Notes: a model not told the origin generated them from the sequence alone. A stretch of 64,000 bases of DNA from Streptomyces sp. Edi4 (GCF_040253615.1 NZ_JBEJGY010000004.1:1922001-1986000); one strand, 5' to 3'. Shown: positions 26,468-36,254, counted from the first letter of the stretch. Program-made: numbers and translations.

Positions 26468-28163
26468 TCAGCCCCGGGCCGTGCCGCCCTGGCCTCGCCC
26501 TCGGCCGCCTTGGCCACGCACGGTACCGCCCTGGCCACGCGCACCGCCGCCCTGCGCACGGGACGCGCCGCTTGCCTGGGTGCGGGACGTGCCGGTCTGG
26601 GTGCGGGACGTGCCGCTCTGGGTACGGGGGGTGGTTCCCTGCTGGGTGCGGGACGCGCCGCCCGTCGTGCGGGGCGTGCCGGTCTGCCCGCGGGCAGATC
26701 CGGCGCGAGGCGCCGCGCCGTCGGGGCGGGGGCCGCGGCGGGAGCGGCTGCGGCCGCCGGTGGAGGCCCGCTTCGGTTCGGGCTGGGCCGGGACCTCGAT
26801 GACCACCGGGACGCCGGACGGCTCGCGCGCCCCCGTCAGCCGCGCCAGCTCCTGCGAGCTGGACTTGATCTCGGCCGTGCTGGGGCGGATCCCGGCGAAC
26901 GACATGAGCTTGGTCATCTCGCGCTTCTCGTCGGGCAGGACGAGCGTGACGACACTGCCCGACTCGCCGGCCCGCGCGGTGCGCCCACCGCGGTGCAGGT
27001 AGTCCTTGTGGTCGGTGGGCGGGTCCACGTTGACCACGAGGTCCAGGTCGTCGACGTGGATGCCGCGCGCCGCCACGTTCGTCGCGATCAGCGCGGTGAC
27101 CTGCCCGTTCTTGAACTGGTCCAGCGTGCGGTTGCGCTGCGGCTGGGAACGCCCGCCGTGCAGCCCCGCCGCCCTGACCCCGCTCGCGAGCAGCCGCTTG
27201 ACCAGCCGGTCCACGGAGCGCTTGGTGTCAAGGAACATGATCACGCGGCCGTCGCGCGCCGCGATGCGCGTGGTGACGGCCTTCTTGTCGGTCTCGTCCA
27301 TGACGTACAGGACGTGGTGTTCCATCGTGGTGACCGCACCGGCCGACGGGTCGACGGAGTGCACCACCGGGTCGGTGAGGAACATCCGCACCAGGCGGTC
27401 GATGTTGGCGTCCAGGGTCGCCGAGAACAGCATGCGCTGGCCGTCCGGCTCGACCTGCTTGAGCAGCGCGGTGACCTGCGGCATGAAGCCCATGTCGGCC
27501 ATCTGGTCGGCCTCGTCGAGAACGGTGACGCTCACGTTCTCCAGGGAGCAGTCGCCCCGCTCTATCAGGTCCTTGAGGCGGCCCGGCGTGGCCACGACGA
27601 CCTCGGCGCCGCGGCGCAGCGCGTTCGCCTGCTTGGTGAGGGAGAGCCCGCCGACGACGGTGGTGAGGCGGAGGTTCACGGCGGTCGCGTACGGCGTGAG
27701 CGCGTCGGTGACCTGCTGGGCGAGCTCGCGGGTGGGCACGAGTACGAGCGCGAGGGGCGCGGTGGGCTCGGCGCGGCGGCCCGCGGTGCGGGCGAGCAGG
27801 GCGAGTCCGAAGGCGAGGGTCTCTGCCGGAGCCGGTGCGGCCCCGGCCGAGGATGTCGCGTCCGGCCAGCGAGTTGGGCAGGGTGGCGCCCTGGATGGGG
27901 AAGGGCTCGCTCAACCCTTGCGCGTCGAGCGTCTTCAGGAGCGCGGCGGGCATGTCCAGGTCGGCGAAGGCCTCGACGGCAGGCAGCGCGGGGATGAGGG
28001 TTTCCGGCAGCGTGAATTCGCCCTGCGGCGCCGCCGCGCTCCGGCCCTTGGCGGACTTGGCGGACTTGGCGGCGGGTCGGCCGGACCCCTGACGGGCACC
28101 GGAACGTGCGCCGGCTCCGGCACCGGAACCCGCGCCGGAGCGCTTGCTGGTCATGCGCGTCAT
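26468..28163 (-). pseudogene. DEAD-box RNA helicase gene, frameshifted at the Walker A lysine
   Basis: The minus strand encodes a DEAD-box helicase in two frames. From ATG 28161-28163, preceded by GGAGG, it reads through the Q-motif region (LSEPFPIQGATLPNSLAGRD) to LGRGRTGSG. It then shifts frame at about 27821-27824 and continues with PTRELAQQV, GG, TPGR, VLDEADQM, LFSATL, VAARGIHVDDLDLVVN and HRGGRTARAG. Bases read AGAG where the conserved lysine codon AAG of GSGKT should be, a one-base insertion. The C-terminus is a long Arg/Gly/Thr/Gln tail of SRTQ and RGQGG repeats. Either the gene is broken, giving no ATPase, or the base is a sequencing error. Confidence 0.85.
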
Positions 28164-28197
28164 ACGGTTTTTGCCTCCTGGGACAAGACAGCACAAG

Positions 28198-28229
28198 CCG
28201 GGACCCGCACCTGAGGGTGCGGGCCCCGG
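28198..28229 (-). terminator. Terminator downstream of the cold-shock gene
   Basis: CCGGGACCCGCACC (28198-28211) pairs with GGTGCGGGCCCCGG (28216-28229) with one mismatch and a short loop. A second small hairpin (AGCCAC and GTGGCT, about 28244-28262) lies between it and the cold-shock gene stop. Confidence 0.65.
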
Positions 28230-28285
28230 CTGCTAAATTCGCGAGCCACTAAATCCGTGGCTGCAAAATACGCCCTCGTCGGCGA

Positions 28286-28489
28286 TCAGGCGGGGATGAT
28301 GTTCTCCGCCTGGAGGCCCTTCTGGCCCTGGGTGACCTCGAAGGAGACCTTCTGGCCCTCGAGGAGCTCACGGAAGCCGGAGGAGGCGATGTTGGAGTAG
28401 TGGGCGAAGACGTCGGGGCCGCCGCCGTCCTGCTCGATGAAGCCGAAGCCCTTTTCCGAGTTGAACCACTTCACGGTGCCAGTAGCCAT
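28286..28489 (-). CDS. Cold-shock protein, CspA family
   Basis: A 67-residue single OB-fold protein that binds single-stranded RNA and DNA and acts as an RNA chaperone. The start [18 protein letters not shown] includes RNP1 (KGFGFI), and RNP2 is VFAHY. The ATG at 28487-28489 follows GGAGAAATGAC. The 5' leader is AT-richer than the surroundings and carries a 9-bp hairpin. The gene is probably monocistronic, with its own terminator. Being upstream of a DEAD-box helicase gene fits the usual link between cold shock and RNA unwinding. Confidence 0.95.
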   Translation of the reverse strand: MATGTVKWFNSEKGFGFIEQDGGGPDVFAHYSNIASSGFRELLEGQKVSFEVTQGQKGLQAENIIPA

Positions 28490-28588
28490 GTCATTTCTCC
28501 TAAGACAGGGGCAGTTCCGGAAATCCGCGGAATTACGGATTCCTCGTCGCCGCATTGAGCCCATCCGGAGAAACCCGGAAAACAAATA

Positions 28589-28618
28589 TGCGCCTGAGGA
28601 GCATTCCCGTCAGGCGCA
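28589..28618 (-). promoter_or_regulatory. Hairpin in the leader region of the cold-shock gene
   Basis: TGCGCCTGA (28589-28597) and TCAGGCGCA (28610-28618) form a perfect 9-bp stem with a 12-nt loop, 100 bp upstream of the start. It lies in an unusually AT-rich stretch with AAGTATATGG next to it. It could be part of a structured cold-shock leader or a terminator for leftward transcription from fadA6. Confidence 0.4.
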
Positions 28619-28714
28619 CATAAAGTATATGGGTACCAAAACTGCAACAGCCACCACGATAGCACGGTCGCCCCGGGGCCGTCCGTGGGGTAGGTCACGC
28701 GGGCGGGCGGTGCC

Positions 28715-29872
<1,158 letters not shown>

Positions 29873-29901
29873 GGCAACTCCCTTGATGCAGAGGTCAGTT
29901 G

Positions 29902-29945
29902 TGTGCGTACGGCGATCCCGTCATGTGCGTACGGCGATTCCGTCG
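29902..29945. repeat. 22-bp tandem duplication at the kstR2 stop codon
   Basis: TGTGCGTACGGCGATCCCGT continues to 29923, and the copy from 29924 differs only at a few bases. The copies are directly adjacent. The right copy encodes the last residues of the TetR regulator (GIAVRT). The left copy starts at the stop codon and extends into the spacer. Confidence 0.7.
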
Positions 29946-30544
29946 AGGACCATCGCGAGGTACTGGCGGGCGATCTCCTGCGGGCTGTGCAGGCCGCCGG
30001 GCCGGTACCAGGACGCGGCCACCCACACCGTGTCGCGCACGAAGCGGTAGGTGAGGCGGACGTCCAGGTCGGCGCGGAAGACCCGGGCCTTGACGCCGCG
30101 CTCCAGCGTCCCGAGCCAGGCCTTCTCGAACTTCTGCCGCGAGTCGGCCAGGTAGTGGAAGCGGGGCAGCGCGGCCAGGTGCTTGGACTCCTTCTGGTAG
30201 ATCGCGACGGCCGGGCGGTGCCGGTCGATCTCCCGGAAGGACTCGGTGACCAGGGCCTCGATGGTCTCGCGCGGCCCGAGGCCGGAGGCGAGCACGGCGT
30301 CGTACCCCTCCCAGAGCTCGTTCAGGAAGGTCGCGAGGATTTCGTCGAGCATCGACTCCTTGGAGTCGAAGTGGTAGTAGAGGCTGCCCGCGAGCAGCCC
30401 CGCCTCGTCGGCGATGCGGCGCACGGTGGTGGCGTTGTAGCCGTGGGCGGCGAACACCTCGGCCGCCGTGGCCAGGAGTTCGCGCCTGCGCTCGGGCGAG
30501 GCGGTCACCTGCGTCTTCTTCTTGTTCGTCGGCACAGGATCCAT
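29921..30544 (-). CDS. kstR2: TetR-family regulator, KstR2-like
   Basis: A 207-residue TetR protein. The helix-turn-helix is AAHGYNATTVRRIADEAGLL, followed by GSLYYHFDSKESMLDEIL. This part resembles mycobacterial KstR2, which represses the HIP-degradation genes and is released by HIP-CoA. The C-terminal ligand domain (about 60-207) carries WVAASWYRPGGLHSPQEIA. Its position between fadA6 and ipdF matches the mycobacterial locus. Predicted targets are the two operator-like sites at 21963-21981 and 31384-31403. It probably shares the ipdF promoter, with 13 bp between the genes. Confidence 0.8.
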   Translation of the reverse strand: MDPVPTNKKKTQVTASPERRRELLATAAEVFAAHGYNATTVRRIADEAGLLAGSLYYHFDSKESMLDEILATFLNELWEGYDAVLASGLGPRETIEALVTESFREIDRHRPAVAIYQKESKHLAALPRFHYLADSRQKFEKAWLGTLERGVKARVFRADLDVRLTYRFVRDTVWVAASWYRPGGLHSPQEIARQYLAMVLDGIAVRT

Positions 30545-30557
30545 TGTGCTGCCGCCG

Positions 30558-31370
30558 CTAGGGGTGCTGGCTGCTGACGGAGACGACCTCGCCGGTCAGA
30601 TACGAGGAGTAGCCGCTGGCGAGGAAGACGATGACGTTGGCGACCTCCCAGGGTTCGGCGTGGCGGCCGAACGCCTCGCGGGCGGTGAGCTCTTCGAGGA
30701 GTTCGGCGGAGGTCACCTTCACCAGGTGGGGGTGGAGGGCGAGGCTGGGCGCGACCGCGTTGACGCGTACGCCGTAGTCGGCGGCCTCGACGGCCGCGCA
30801 GCGGGTCAGGGCCATGACGCCGGCCTTGGCGGCGGCGTAGTGGGCCTGCCCGGCCTGGGCGCGCCAGCCGAGGACGGAGGCGTTGTTGACGATGACGCCG
30901 CCGCGACCGGTCTCCTGGAAGGCCCGCAGGGCGGCCCGGGTGCAGCGGAAGGTGCCGTTCAGGGTGACGTCGAGGACCTTGGCCCATTCCTGGTCGCTCA
31001 TGTCGACGAGGGCGCGGGTGCCGCCGAGGCCCGCGTTGTTGACGACGATGTCGAGGCCGCCGTGTTCGCGGGCGGCGAGCGCGAAGAGGGCTCCGACCTG
31101 GTCCTCCTCGGTCACGTCGCAGGGCAGGGAGGCGACGCGGTGGGCGCCGAACGTCTCGGCGAGCGTCCGTTCGGTCTCCTTCAGGCGGCGGGCGTGGGCG
31201 TCGCCGATGACGACGCGGGCGCCCTCTTCGAGGAGCCTGCGGGCGGTGGCCCCGCCGATTCCGGCGCCGGCGGCGGCGGTGACGACGGCGGTGCGGCCGT
31301 CGAGGAGGCCGTGGCCCGGCACGTACTGGGCCTTGTGCGGAGCCTTGTGCTGAGCCTTGTTGTCCGTCAC
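30558..31370 (-). CDS. ipdF: Short-chain dehydrogenase, IpdF-like
   Basis: A 270-residue SDR. After a Lys/His/Gln-rich start (QHKAPHKAQYVPGHGLLDG) come TAAAGAGIGGATA for NAD(P) binding, NNAGLGG, the catalytic serine in VIVNNASVLGWRAQ and YAAAKAGVMALTR. The homologue Rv3559c (IpdF) oxidises or reduces the hydroxyl introduced on the HIP ring. It is the first gene of the leftward ipdF-kstR2-fadA6 group and divergent from fadE30 across an operator-like site. Confidence 0.82.
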   Translation of the reverse strand: MTDNKAQHKAPHKAQYVPGHGLLDGRTAVVTAAAGAGIGGATARRLLEEGARVVIGDAHARRLKETERTLAETFGAHRVASLPCDVTEEDQVGALFALAAREHGGLDIVVNNAGLGGTRALVDMSDQEWAKVLDVTLNGTFRCTRAALRAFQETGRGGVIVNNASVLGWRAQAGQAHYAAAKAGVMALTRCAAVEAADYGVRVNAVAPSLALHPHLVKVTSAELLEELTAREAFGRHAEPWEVANVIVFLASGYSSYLTGEVVSVSSQHP

Positions 31371-31383
31371 GGCGTCACGTTAA

Positions 31384-31403
31384 CCTACCAAACACTTGTT
31401 AGG
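31384..31403. promoter_or_regulatory. Operator-like site (KstR2-type) between ipdF and fadE30
   Basis: Read on the minus strand, it is CCTAACAAGTGTTTGGTAGG. It matches the site at 21963-21981 in 17 of the first 18 columns. Its 14-bp core AACAAGTGTTTGGT differs from the mycobacterial KstR2 consensus ANCAAGNNCTTGNT at only one fixed position. It overlaps the probable promoters of both divergent operons. Confidence 0.7.
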
Positions 31404-31421
31404 GAAGGATGTGCCGCGCCC

Positions 31422-32591
31422 ATGGACCTGGATCCCACGCCGGAACAGGAGGCCTTCCGGGCCGAGGCGCGCGCCTGGCTCGCCGCGCACGTCCCCCGCG
31501 CTCCGCTGCCCTCGCTTGAGACCGAGGCGGGTTTCGCCGCGCACCGCGCCTGGGAGGCCGAACTCGCCGGTGACCGCTGGTCGGTGGTGTCCTGGCCCGA
31601 GGAGTACGGCGGGCGGGGCGCGACCATCTTCGAGTGGCTGGCCTTCGAGGAGGAGTACTACGCGGCCGGCGCGCCCGGCCGGGTCTCGCAGAACGGCATC
31701 CATCTGCTCGCGCCCACCCTCTTCGACCACGCGAGTGCCGAGCAGCGGGCACGGATCCTGCCCTCGATGGCGAGCGGCGCCACGGTCTGGGCGCAGGCCT
31801 GGTCGGAGCCGGAGGCCGGGTCCGACCTCGCATCGCTGCGCTCCAAGGCGGTTCGCACGCACGGGGGTTGGCTGCTCTCGGGGCACAAGACGTGGTCGTC
31901 GCGCGCCGCGTTCGCCGACCGCGCCTTCGGGATCTTCCGTACGGATCCGGGGGCCGCCGAGCCCCACCGGGGCCTCACGTATCTGATGTTCGACCTGCGG
32001 GCGCCCGGCGTGAGCGTGCGCCCCATCGGCCGCCTCGACGGCAAGCCCGCCTTCGCCGAGCTCTTCCTCGACGACGTCTTCGTGCCGGATGAGGACGTCA
32101 TCGGCGAGCCCGGCGCGGGCTGGCGGATCGCCATGTCGGCCACCGGCAACGAGCGCGGCCTCATGCTGCGCTCCCCCGGCCGCTTCCTCGCCGCGGCGGC
32201 GCGCCTGGTGGACCTGTGGCGCGCGGCGGGCGACCCGGCGGACACCGCGCTGCGCGACCGGGTCGCGGACGCGGTGATCGGGGCGCGCGCCTACCAGCTC
32301 TTCACCTGCGCCCACGCCTGCCGGGTGGCGCGGGGCGAGTCCATCGGCGCGGAGTCCAGTCTGAACAAGGTGTTCTGGTCGGAGTACGACATCGCCCTGC
32401 ACGAGTGCGCGCTCGACCTGCTCGGGCCGCTGGGCGAGCTGTCCGACGAGGCCGACGAGGCCCCCGCGCACGGGAGTTGGGCCGAGGGGCATCTGTTCTC
32501 GCTGGCCGGGCCGATCTACGCCGGGACCAATGAGATACAGCGCGACATCATCGCCGAGCGGCTGCTCGGCCTTCCGAAGGGCCGCCGATGA
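31422..32591 (+). CDS. fadE30: Acyl-CoA dehydrogenase, FadE30-like
   Basis: A 389-residue FAD enzyme that oxidises an acyl-CoA to the 2-enoyl-CoA. Family signatures are AWSEPEAGSDLASL (flavin and substrate binding), FDLRAPGVSVRPI, and the C-terminal AGPIYAGTNEIQRDIIAERL. FadE30 in mycobacteria dehydrogenates the propionyl side chain of 5-hydroxy-HIP-CoA, the first oxidation after CoA activation. It follows the operator-like site, with GGAAGG 13 bp upstream of the ATG. Its stop overlaps the next ATG (ATGA). Confidence 0.85.
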   Translation: MDLDPTPEQEAFRAEARAWLAAHVPRAPLPSLETEAGFAAHRAWEAELAGDRWSVVSWPEEYGGRGATIFEWLAFEEEYYAAGAPGRVSQNGIHLLAPTLFDHASAEQRARILPSMASGATVWAQAWSEPEAGSDLASLRSKAVRTHGGWLLSGHKTWSSRAAFADRAFGIFRTDPGAAEPHRGLTYLMFDLRAPGVSVRPIGRLDGKPAFAELFLDDVFVPDEDVIGEPGAGWRIAMSATGNERGLMLRSPGRFLAAAARLVDLWRAAGDPADTALRDRVADAVIGARAYQLFTCAHACRVARGESIGAESSLNKVFWSEYDIALHECALDLLGPLGELSDEADEAPAHGSWAEGHLFSLAGPIYAGTNEIQRDIIAERLLGLPKGRR

Positions 32592-33604
32592 GGTTCACGC
32601 CCACCGCGCAGCAGCGCGACTTCACGCGCTCCCTCGACGCGATGCTGAGCGCCGCCGGGGCGCCGGCCGCGGCGCGGGCCTGGGGCGCGGGGGACGCGGG
32701 CCCCGGCCGCGCGCTGTGGTCGCGGGTCGCCGACGCCGGGGTGTTCGCGCTCGCGGCGCCCGAGGCGTACGAGGGGGCCGGGCCGTTGCCCGTCGAACTC
32801 GCCCTGGCCTTCGTCGAGTTGGGGCGGCACGCGGCGCCGGGGCCGTATGTGGAGACGGTGGCGGCGGCCGCCCTGCTGACGCGGCTCGCGCAGCTCGGCG
32901 ACGAGGGTCTTGCCAAGCGGCTGCTGCCCTCGCTCGTGTCGGGCGCGTGCGTGGCGAGCGTGCGGTTTCCCGGCGCGGGCCCCTATGCGCTCGACGCGGA
33001 CGCGGCGGACCTCGTCCTGAACGCCGCCCAGGACGCCACGCTGGACACCGCCCCGGCCCCGGACGGCCCGCAGCTGTGGCTCGCGCCGGGCCACGGCGCC
33101 CCGCAGCCCTCGGCCGACCCGGCGCGACGGCTGTCACGTCCGCTGCCCGGGGGCGAACTCCTGTCATCCGGGCCGCTGTTGGCGGCGGCCCTTGAGTACG
33201 CCGCCGTCTGGGCGCGGCTCGCGGCGGCCGGGCAGTGCCTCGGGGTCGCCGAAGCGCTGCTCGGCCGGACCGTGGCGTACGTCAAGCAGCGCACCCAGTT
33301 CGGGGTCCCGGTCGGGTCCTTCCAGGCGGTCAAGCACCGGCTCGCGGACACGCTGGTCGCGGTGGAGTTCGCCCGGCCCCTGTTGTACGGGGCCGCGCTG
33401 CGTCTCGCGCCCGCCGACGTGGCCGCGGCGAAGGTGAGCGCGGGGGAGGCCGCGTACGCCGCCGCTCGCACGGCGCTGCACCTGCACGGCGCGGTGGGCT
33501 ACACCCAGGAGCTCGACCTGTCGCTCTGGCTGCGCAAGGCGCGTCCGCTCAGGAATGCGTGGGGTACGCCCGGGGAGTGCAGGGCGCTGGTCCTGGCGGG
33601 CTGA
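32588..33604 (+). CDS. Acyl-CoA dehydrogenase, short form (FadE-type)
   Basis: A 338-residue acyl-CoA dehydrogenase, starting MRFTPTAQQRDFTRSLDAML. It keeps CLGVAEALLGRTVAYVKQRTQ and the C-terminal HLHGAVGYTQELDLSLWLRKA, where some family members carry flavin contacts. It is shorter than FadE30 and translationally coupled to it. Actinobacterial steroid enzymes often occur as alpha2beta2 complexes of two different chains. Whether this chain pairs with FadE30 or with one outside the window cannot be told. It ends the rightward operon. Confidence 0.82.
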   Translation: MRFTPTAQQRDFTRSLDAMLSAAGAPAAARAWGAGDAGPGRALWSRVADAGVFALAAPEAYEGAGPLPVELALAFVELGRHAAPGPYVETVAAAALLTRLAQLGDEGLAKRLLPSLVSGACVASVRFPGAGPYALDADAADLVLNAAQDATLDTAPAPDGPQLWLAPGHGAPQPSADPARRLSRPLPGGELLSSGPLLAAALEYAAVWARLAAAGQCLGVAEALLGRTVAYVKQRTQFGVPVGSFQAVKHRLADTLVAVEFARPLLYGAALRLAPADVAAAKVSAGEAAYAAARTALHLHGAVGYTQELDLSLWLRKARPLRNAWGTPGECRALVLAG

Positions 33605-33607
33605 GCG

Positions 33608-34327
33608 TCAGTGGATCTGGCCGGTGGGGCGGATCACGACCTGGTTCACCTCGACCCCGGCCGGCTGCGCAAGGGCCCATACGATCGCCTCGGCCACCTG
33701 GTCGGGGGTCATCGCGGGGCCGCCCGGGACGACGCCGGTGGGGTGGCTCGACCAGAACGGGGTGTCCACGCGGCCCGGGGCGACCAGGGTCACGCCTACG
33801 CCGGAGCCGGTGACCAGGACGCGGGTGTTCTCGGCGAGGGAGGTCAGCGCGCCCTTGGTCACGGAGTACATGTTGCCGGGGGTGTTCTTGATGCCGGCGG
33901 TGCTGCCCACCATCACGACACGGCCGCCGCTCTCGGTGAGCGCGGGCAGCGCCGCCTTCACCAGGACGGCGGGGCCGAGCACGTTGACCAGGAGCATGTC
34001 GCGCCAGTGCGCGGGGTCGCCGTCGGCGAGGTTGTCGTGGGTGGAGAAACCGGCGTTGGCGACGACGTGGTCGAGCCGGCCGAACGTCTTGACCGTCTTT
34101 TGGACGGCGGCGTCGATCGAGGCGAAGTCGGTGGTGTCGGCGGCGATCGCCAACAGCCGCTCCCCCGCGCCTTGTTCGGCCGCGAAGGCGTCGAGCTTGG
34201 CCTGGTCGCGGCCGGTGACGGCGAGCCGGTGTCCGGCGTCCAGGAGGCGTTTGGCGGTTGCGGCGCCGATGCCGGTGGCTCCGCCGGTGATGAGGGTGAC
34301 GGCGGTGCGGTCGTGGTCGGTGTTCAT
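33608..34327 (-). CDS. Short-chain dehydrogenase/reductase
   Basis: A 239-residue classical SDR. TGGATGIGAATAKRLLDAG binds NADP, then come ANAGF, the catalytic serine in VVMVGSTAGIKN and YSVTKGALTSLAEN. The pattern is that of the YdfG/serine-dehydrogenase-like group with broad substrates. It converges with the acyl-CoA dehydrogenase gene (3 bp between stops), so it need not belong to the steroid pathway. A 586-bp repeat-filled spacer lies upstream. The substrate is unknown. Confidence 0.85.
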   Translation of the reverse strand: MNTDHDRTAVTLITGGATGIGAATAKRLLDAGHRLAVTGRDQAKLDAFAAEQGAGERLLAIAADTTDFASIDAAVQKTVKTFGRLDHVVANAGFSTHDNLADGDPAHWRDMLLVNVLGPAVLVKAALPALTESGGRVVMVGSTAGIKNTPGNMYSVTKGALTSLAENTRVLVTGSGVGVTLVAPGRVDTPFWSSHPTGVVPGGPAMTPDQVAEAIVWALAQPAGVEVNQVVIRPTGQIH

Positions 34328-34397
34328 GAACTCCCCTGGTTCGCGCGGGCGTTACGTACCCGGCGACTCTAGCCCGGGCCGCCGCGCACGCCGGCTC

Positions 34398-34880
34398 GCG
34401 CGGTTCCCCGCGCCCCTGGGGGCCCTCACGTGCGGGCCGTGCGCGGCTCGTCGCGCGGTTCCCCGCGCCCCTGGCTGGCTTCACGTGCGGCCCGTACGTG
34501 GCTGGTCGCGCAGTTCCCCGCGCCCCTGGCGGGGTCGGTGCCGGCCAGCATGCGCATGGTCAGCCTGTCCGGCGTTTGAGGACGAGGCCGTTCAGGCCGA
34601 ACGGGGTCTGGGGCGGAGCCCCAGGGACGTCGGCTGCGGACCGTGGTCGCTCCTCGCGCAGTTCCCCGCGCCCCTGGCAGGGCTGGTGCGGGCCCACCTG
34701 GACATACCCAGCATGTCATGGGGGTCCCCCCTGGCCCTCAAGGCCTTGGGGGAGCTTGAGGACGAGCGCCTTCAGCGCGAACGGGGTCCGGGGCGGAGCC
34801 CCAGGGGCCTCGGCTGCCGACCGTGCGCGGCTGGGCGCGCAGGTCCCCGCGCCCCTGACGGGGCTGGTGCCGGCCCACGT
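34398..34880. repeat. Interspersed GC-rich repeat cluster (gene-free 586 bp)
   Basis: Three units of GCGC(G/A)GTTCCCCGCGCCCCTGG begin at 34398, 34453 and 34508, exactly 55 bp apart. Further copies lie near 34656 and 34835. A longer element with GTCATGGGGGTCCCC, GGCCCTCAAGGCCTTGGGGG and TTGAGGACGAGCGC lies at 34717-34768. It is followed by AACGGGGTCCGGGGCGGAGC. A sister of this last part is at 34575-34625. The same families occur at 17.9-18.4 kb. No gene is supported. Confidence 0.75.
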
Positions 34881-34913
34881 GCACATACCGGGGGAGCCCC
34901 AGAGGCGGGGGCG

Positions 34914-35447
34914 TCAGGCGGGGAGGGTGACCACGGCGGCGTGGCCTGCGGCACGTAGCGGCGTCGCGCAACCGCCCGTATACACCGCGTCGTAGCGGGC
35001 GAGGCGTACGCCGGCGACGTCGGCGGGGGCGTCCAGCGCGACGATCAGCGCGGGGCCCACGACGCTCAGCTCGCCCCGTACGACGGCGACCGACGGCTCG
35101 GGGCACCCCCGGCGGAACATGACATTGAAGTTGACGACGGGGCCGCCCAGGAGGCGGCAGCTGGTGGGGTCGTCACCGGGAAAGCGCTGGGGCACGAACG
35201 GCTCGTCCACCAGGCGGCGCCGGCCGCCCACCGTGAGGTCCATGCCGGCCCCCTCGACGACGGTGAGGATCCGGTCCACGCCCGGAAAGCCGGAGAAGGG
35301 GCCGCCCTCGCCGACGTCGGCGAGGGAGACCCGCCACTGGAAGTCCCCGGTCCCCGCGCCGTCGGGATGCGCGGCGATGCTCCGCGTCACCCCGCCCCCG
35401 TTCTTCCACGGCACCCTCACCCGCGCCGCGTCCCGCAACACCCTCAC
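34914..35447 (-). CDS. HutD/Ves family cupin protein
   Basis: A 177-residue HutD-family protein (PF05962). The signature PWKNGGGVTRSIA is near residue 13, then FQWRVSLADVGEGGPFSGFPGVDR and the cupin strands LTVVEGAGMDLTV follow. HutD proteins have been linked to histidine utilisation control, binding urocanate or formylglutamate, but the role is not firmly settled. No hut genes are near. The ATG at 35445-35447 overlaps the stop of the VWA gene by 4 nt, an unexpected pairing. The first three residues (MRV) directly precede homology. Confidence 0.88.
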   Translation of the reverse strand: MRVLRDAARVRVPWKNGGGVTRSIAAHPDGAGTGDFQWRVSLADVGEGGPFSGFPGVDRILTVVEGAGMDLTVGGRRRLVDEPFVPQRFPGDDPTSCRLLGGPVVNFNVMFRRGCPEPSVAVVRGELSVVGPALIVALDAPADVAGVRLARYDAVYTGGCATPLRAAGHAAVVTLPA

Positions 35448-36163
35448 CGCACGATCCCTTCGGCCCGGGCCGAGCGCAGCCAGCGCGGGAACTCACCCAG
35501 CAGCCGGTCGTACAACTGGGCGTCCGTCATCCGGCGCGGATCGCGTCCGGCGGCGAAGAACCCCGCGTTGTCCACGCGCCGTCGCGTGGGGACTGCCAGC
35601 TCGTCCAGGCGGCGCAGGAAGTCGAAGTGGTGGCCGCGCGGATCGCCGAACCCGATGAACTGCCAGAACATCGGGAGCGCGGCCGCCTTGCAGACGTAGG
35701 CCTCGGCCGCGAGACGGCTGCTGGGCCCCCCGTCCGTCTGGAAGACGACCAGCGCGGGGGCGCTCGCGCCGCTGTCCAGGTAGTGGTCGATCACCGCGTC
35801 CATCGCCACGTGGTAGTTGGTCCGCCCCATGTGGCCGAGGTTGGCCACGATCCGTTCGATGCGCCCCTGGTGGTTGTCCAGGGAGATCTCCGTCTCGGCG
35901 TCGAGGTCCGTGGAGAAGAACACCACCGGGACGCGGCCGTCGTCGTCGAGGTGGGCGGAGAGGCCCAGCACCCGGTCGGCGAGCTCTTGCACGCTGCCGT
36001 CCCTGAAGTAGGGCCGCATGGAGCCGGAGTGGTCGACGACCAGATAGACGGCCGCCCTCTCGTCGTCCAGGCCGTGCCGTTCCAGGGACGCGGCGGCGCT
36101 CTTGTAGAGGGAGACGAGCGCGGGCGCGGACCGCTCCACTTGCTCCAGGGGCACGGTGGCCAT
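35444..36163 (-). CDS. TerF-like vWA domain protein
   Basis: A 239-residue protein that is almost wholly a von Willebrand A domain of the TerF/tellurium-resistance type. The metal site MIDAS is DHSGSM (after YLVV), with later threonine and aspartate in MGRTNYHVAMDAV and FQTDGGPSS. No signal peptide or membrane segment is present. In Streptomyces such proteins usually accompany TerD-like genes in stress and cell-surface functions, but none is seen here. It is coupled to hutD downstream. Confidence 0.87.
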   Translation of the reverse strand: MATVPLEQVERSAPALVSLYKSAAASLERHGLDDERAAVYLVVDHSGSMRPYFRDGSVQELADRVLGLSAHLDDDGRVPVVFFSTDLDAETEISLDNHQGRIERIVANLGHMGRTNYHVAMDAVIDHYLDSGASAPALVVFQTDGGPSSRLAAEAYVCKAAALPMFWQFIGFGDPRGHHFDFLRRLDELAVPTRRRVDNAGFFAAGRDPRRMTDAQLYDRLLGEFPRWLRSARAEGIVR

Positions 36164-36254
36164 GCGGCTTGTCTCCGTTCGCTCGCCGAGGGACGGGGCC
36201 GGTGTGCCGAGGTTACGCCACCTGGCGAGGGGCCAGGTGGCGCCCGCACCCCGG

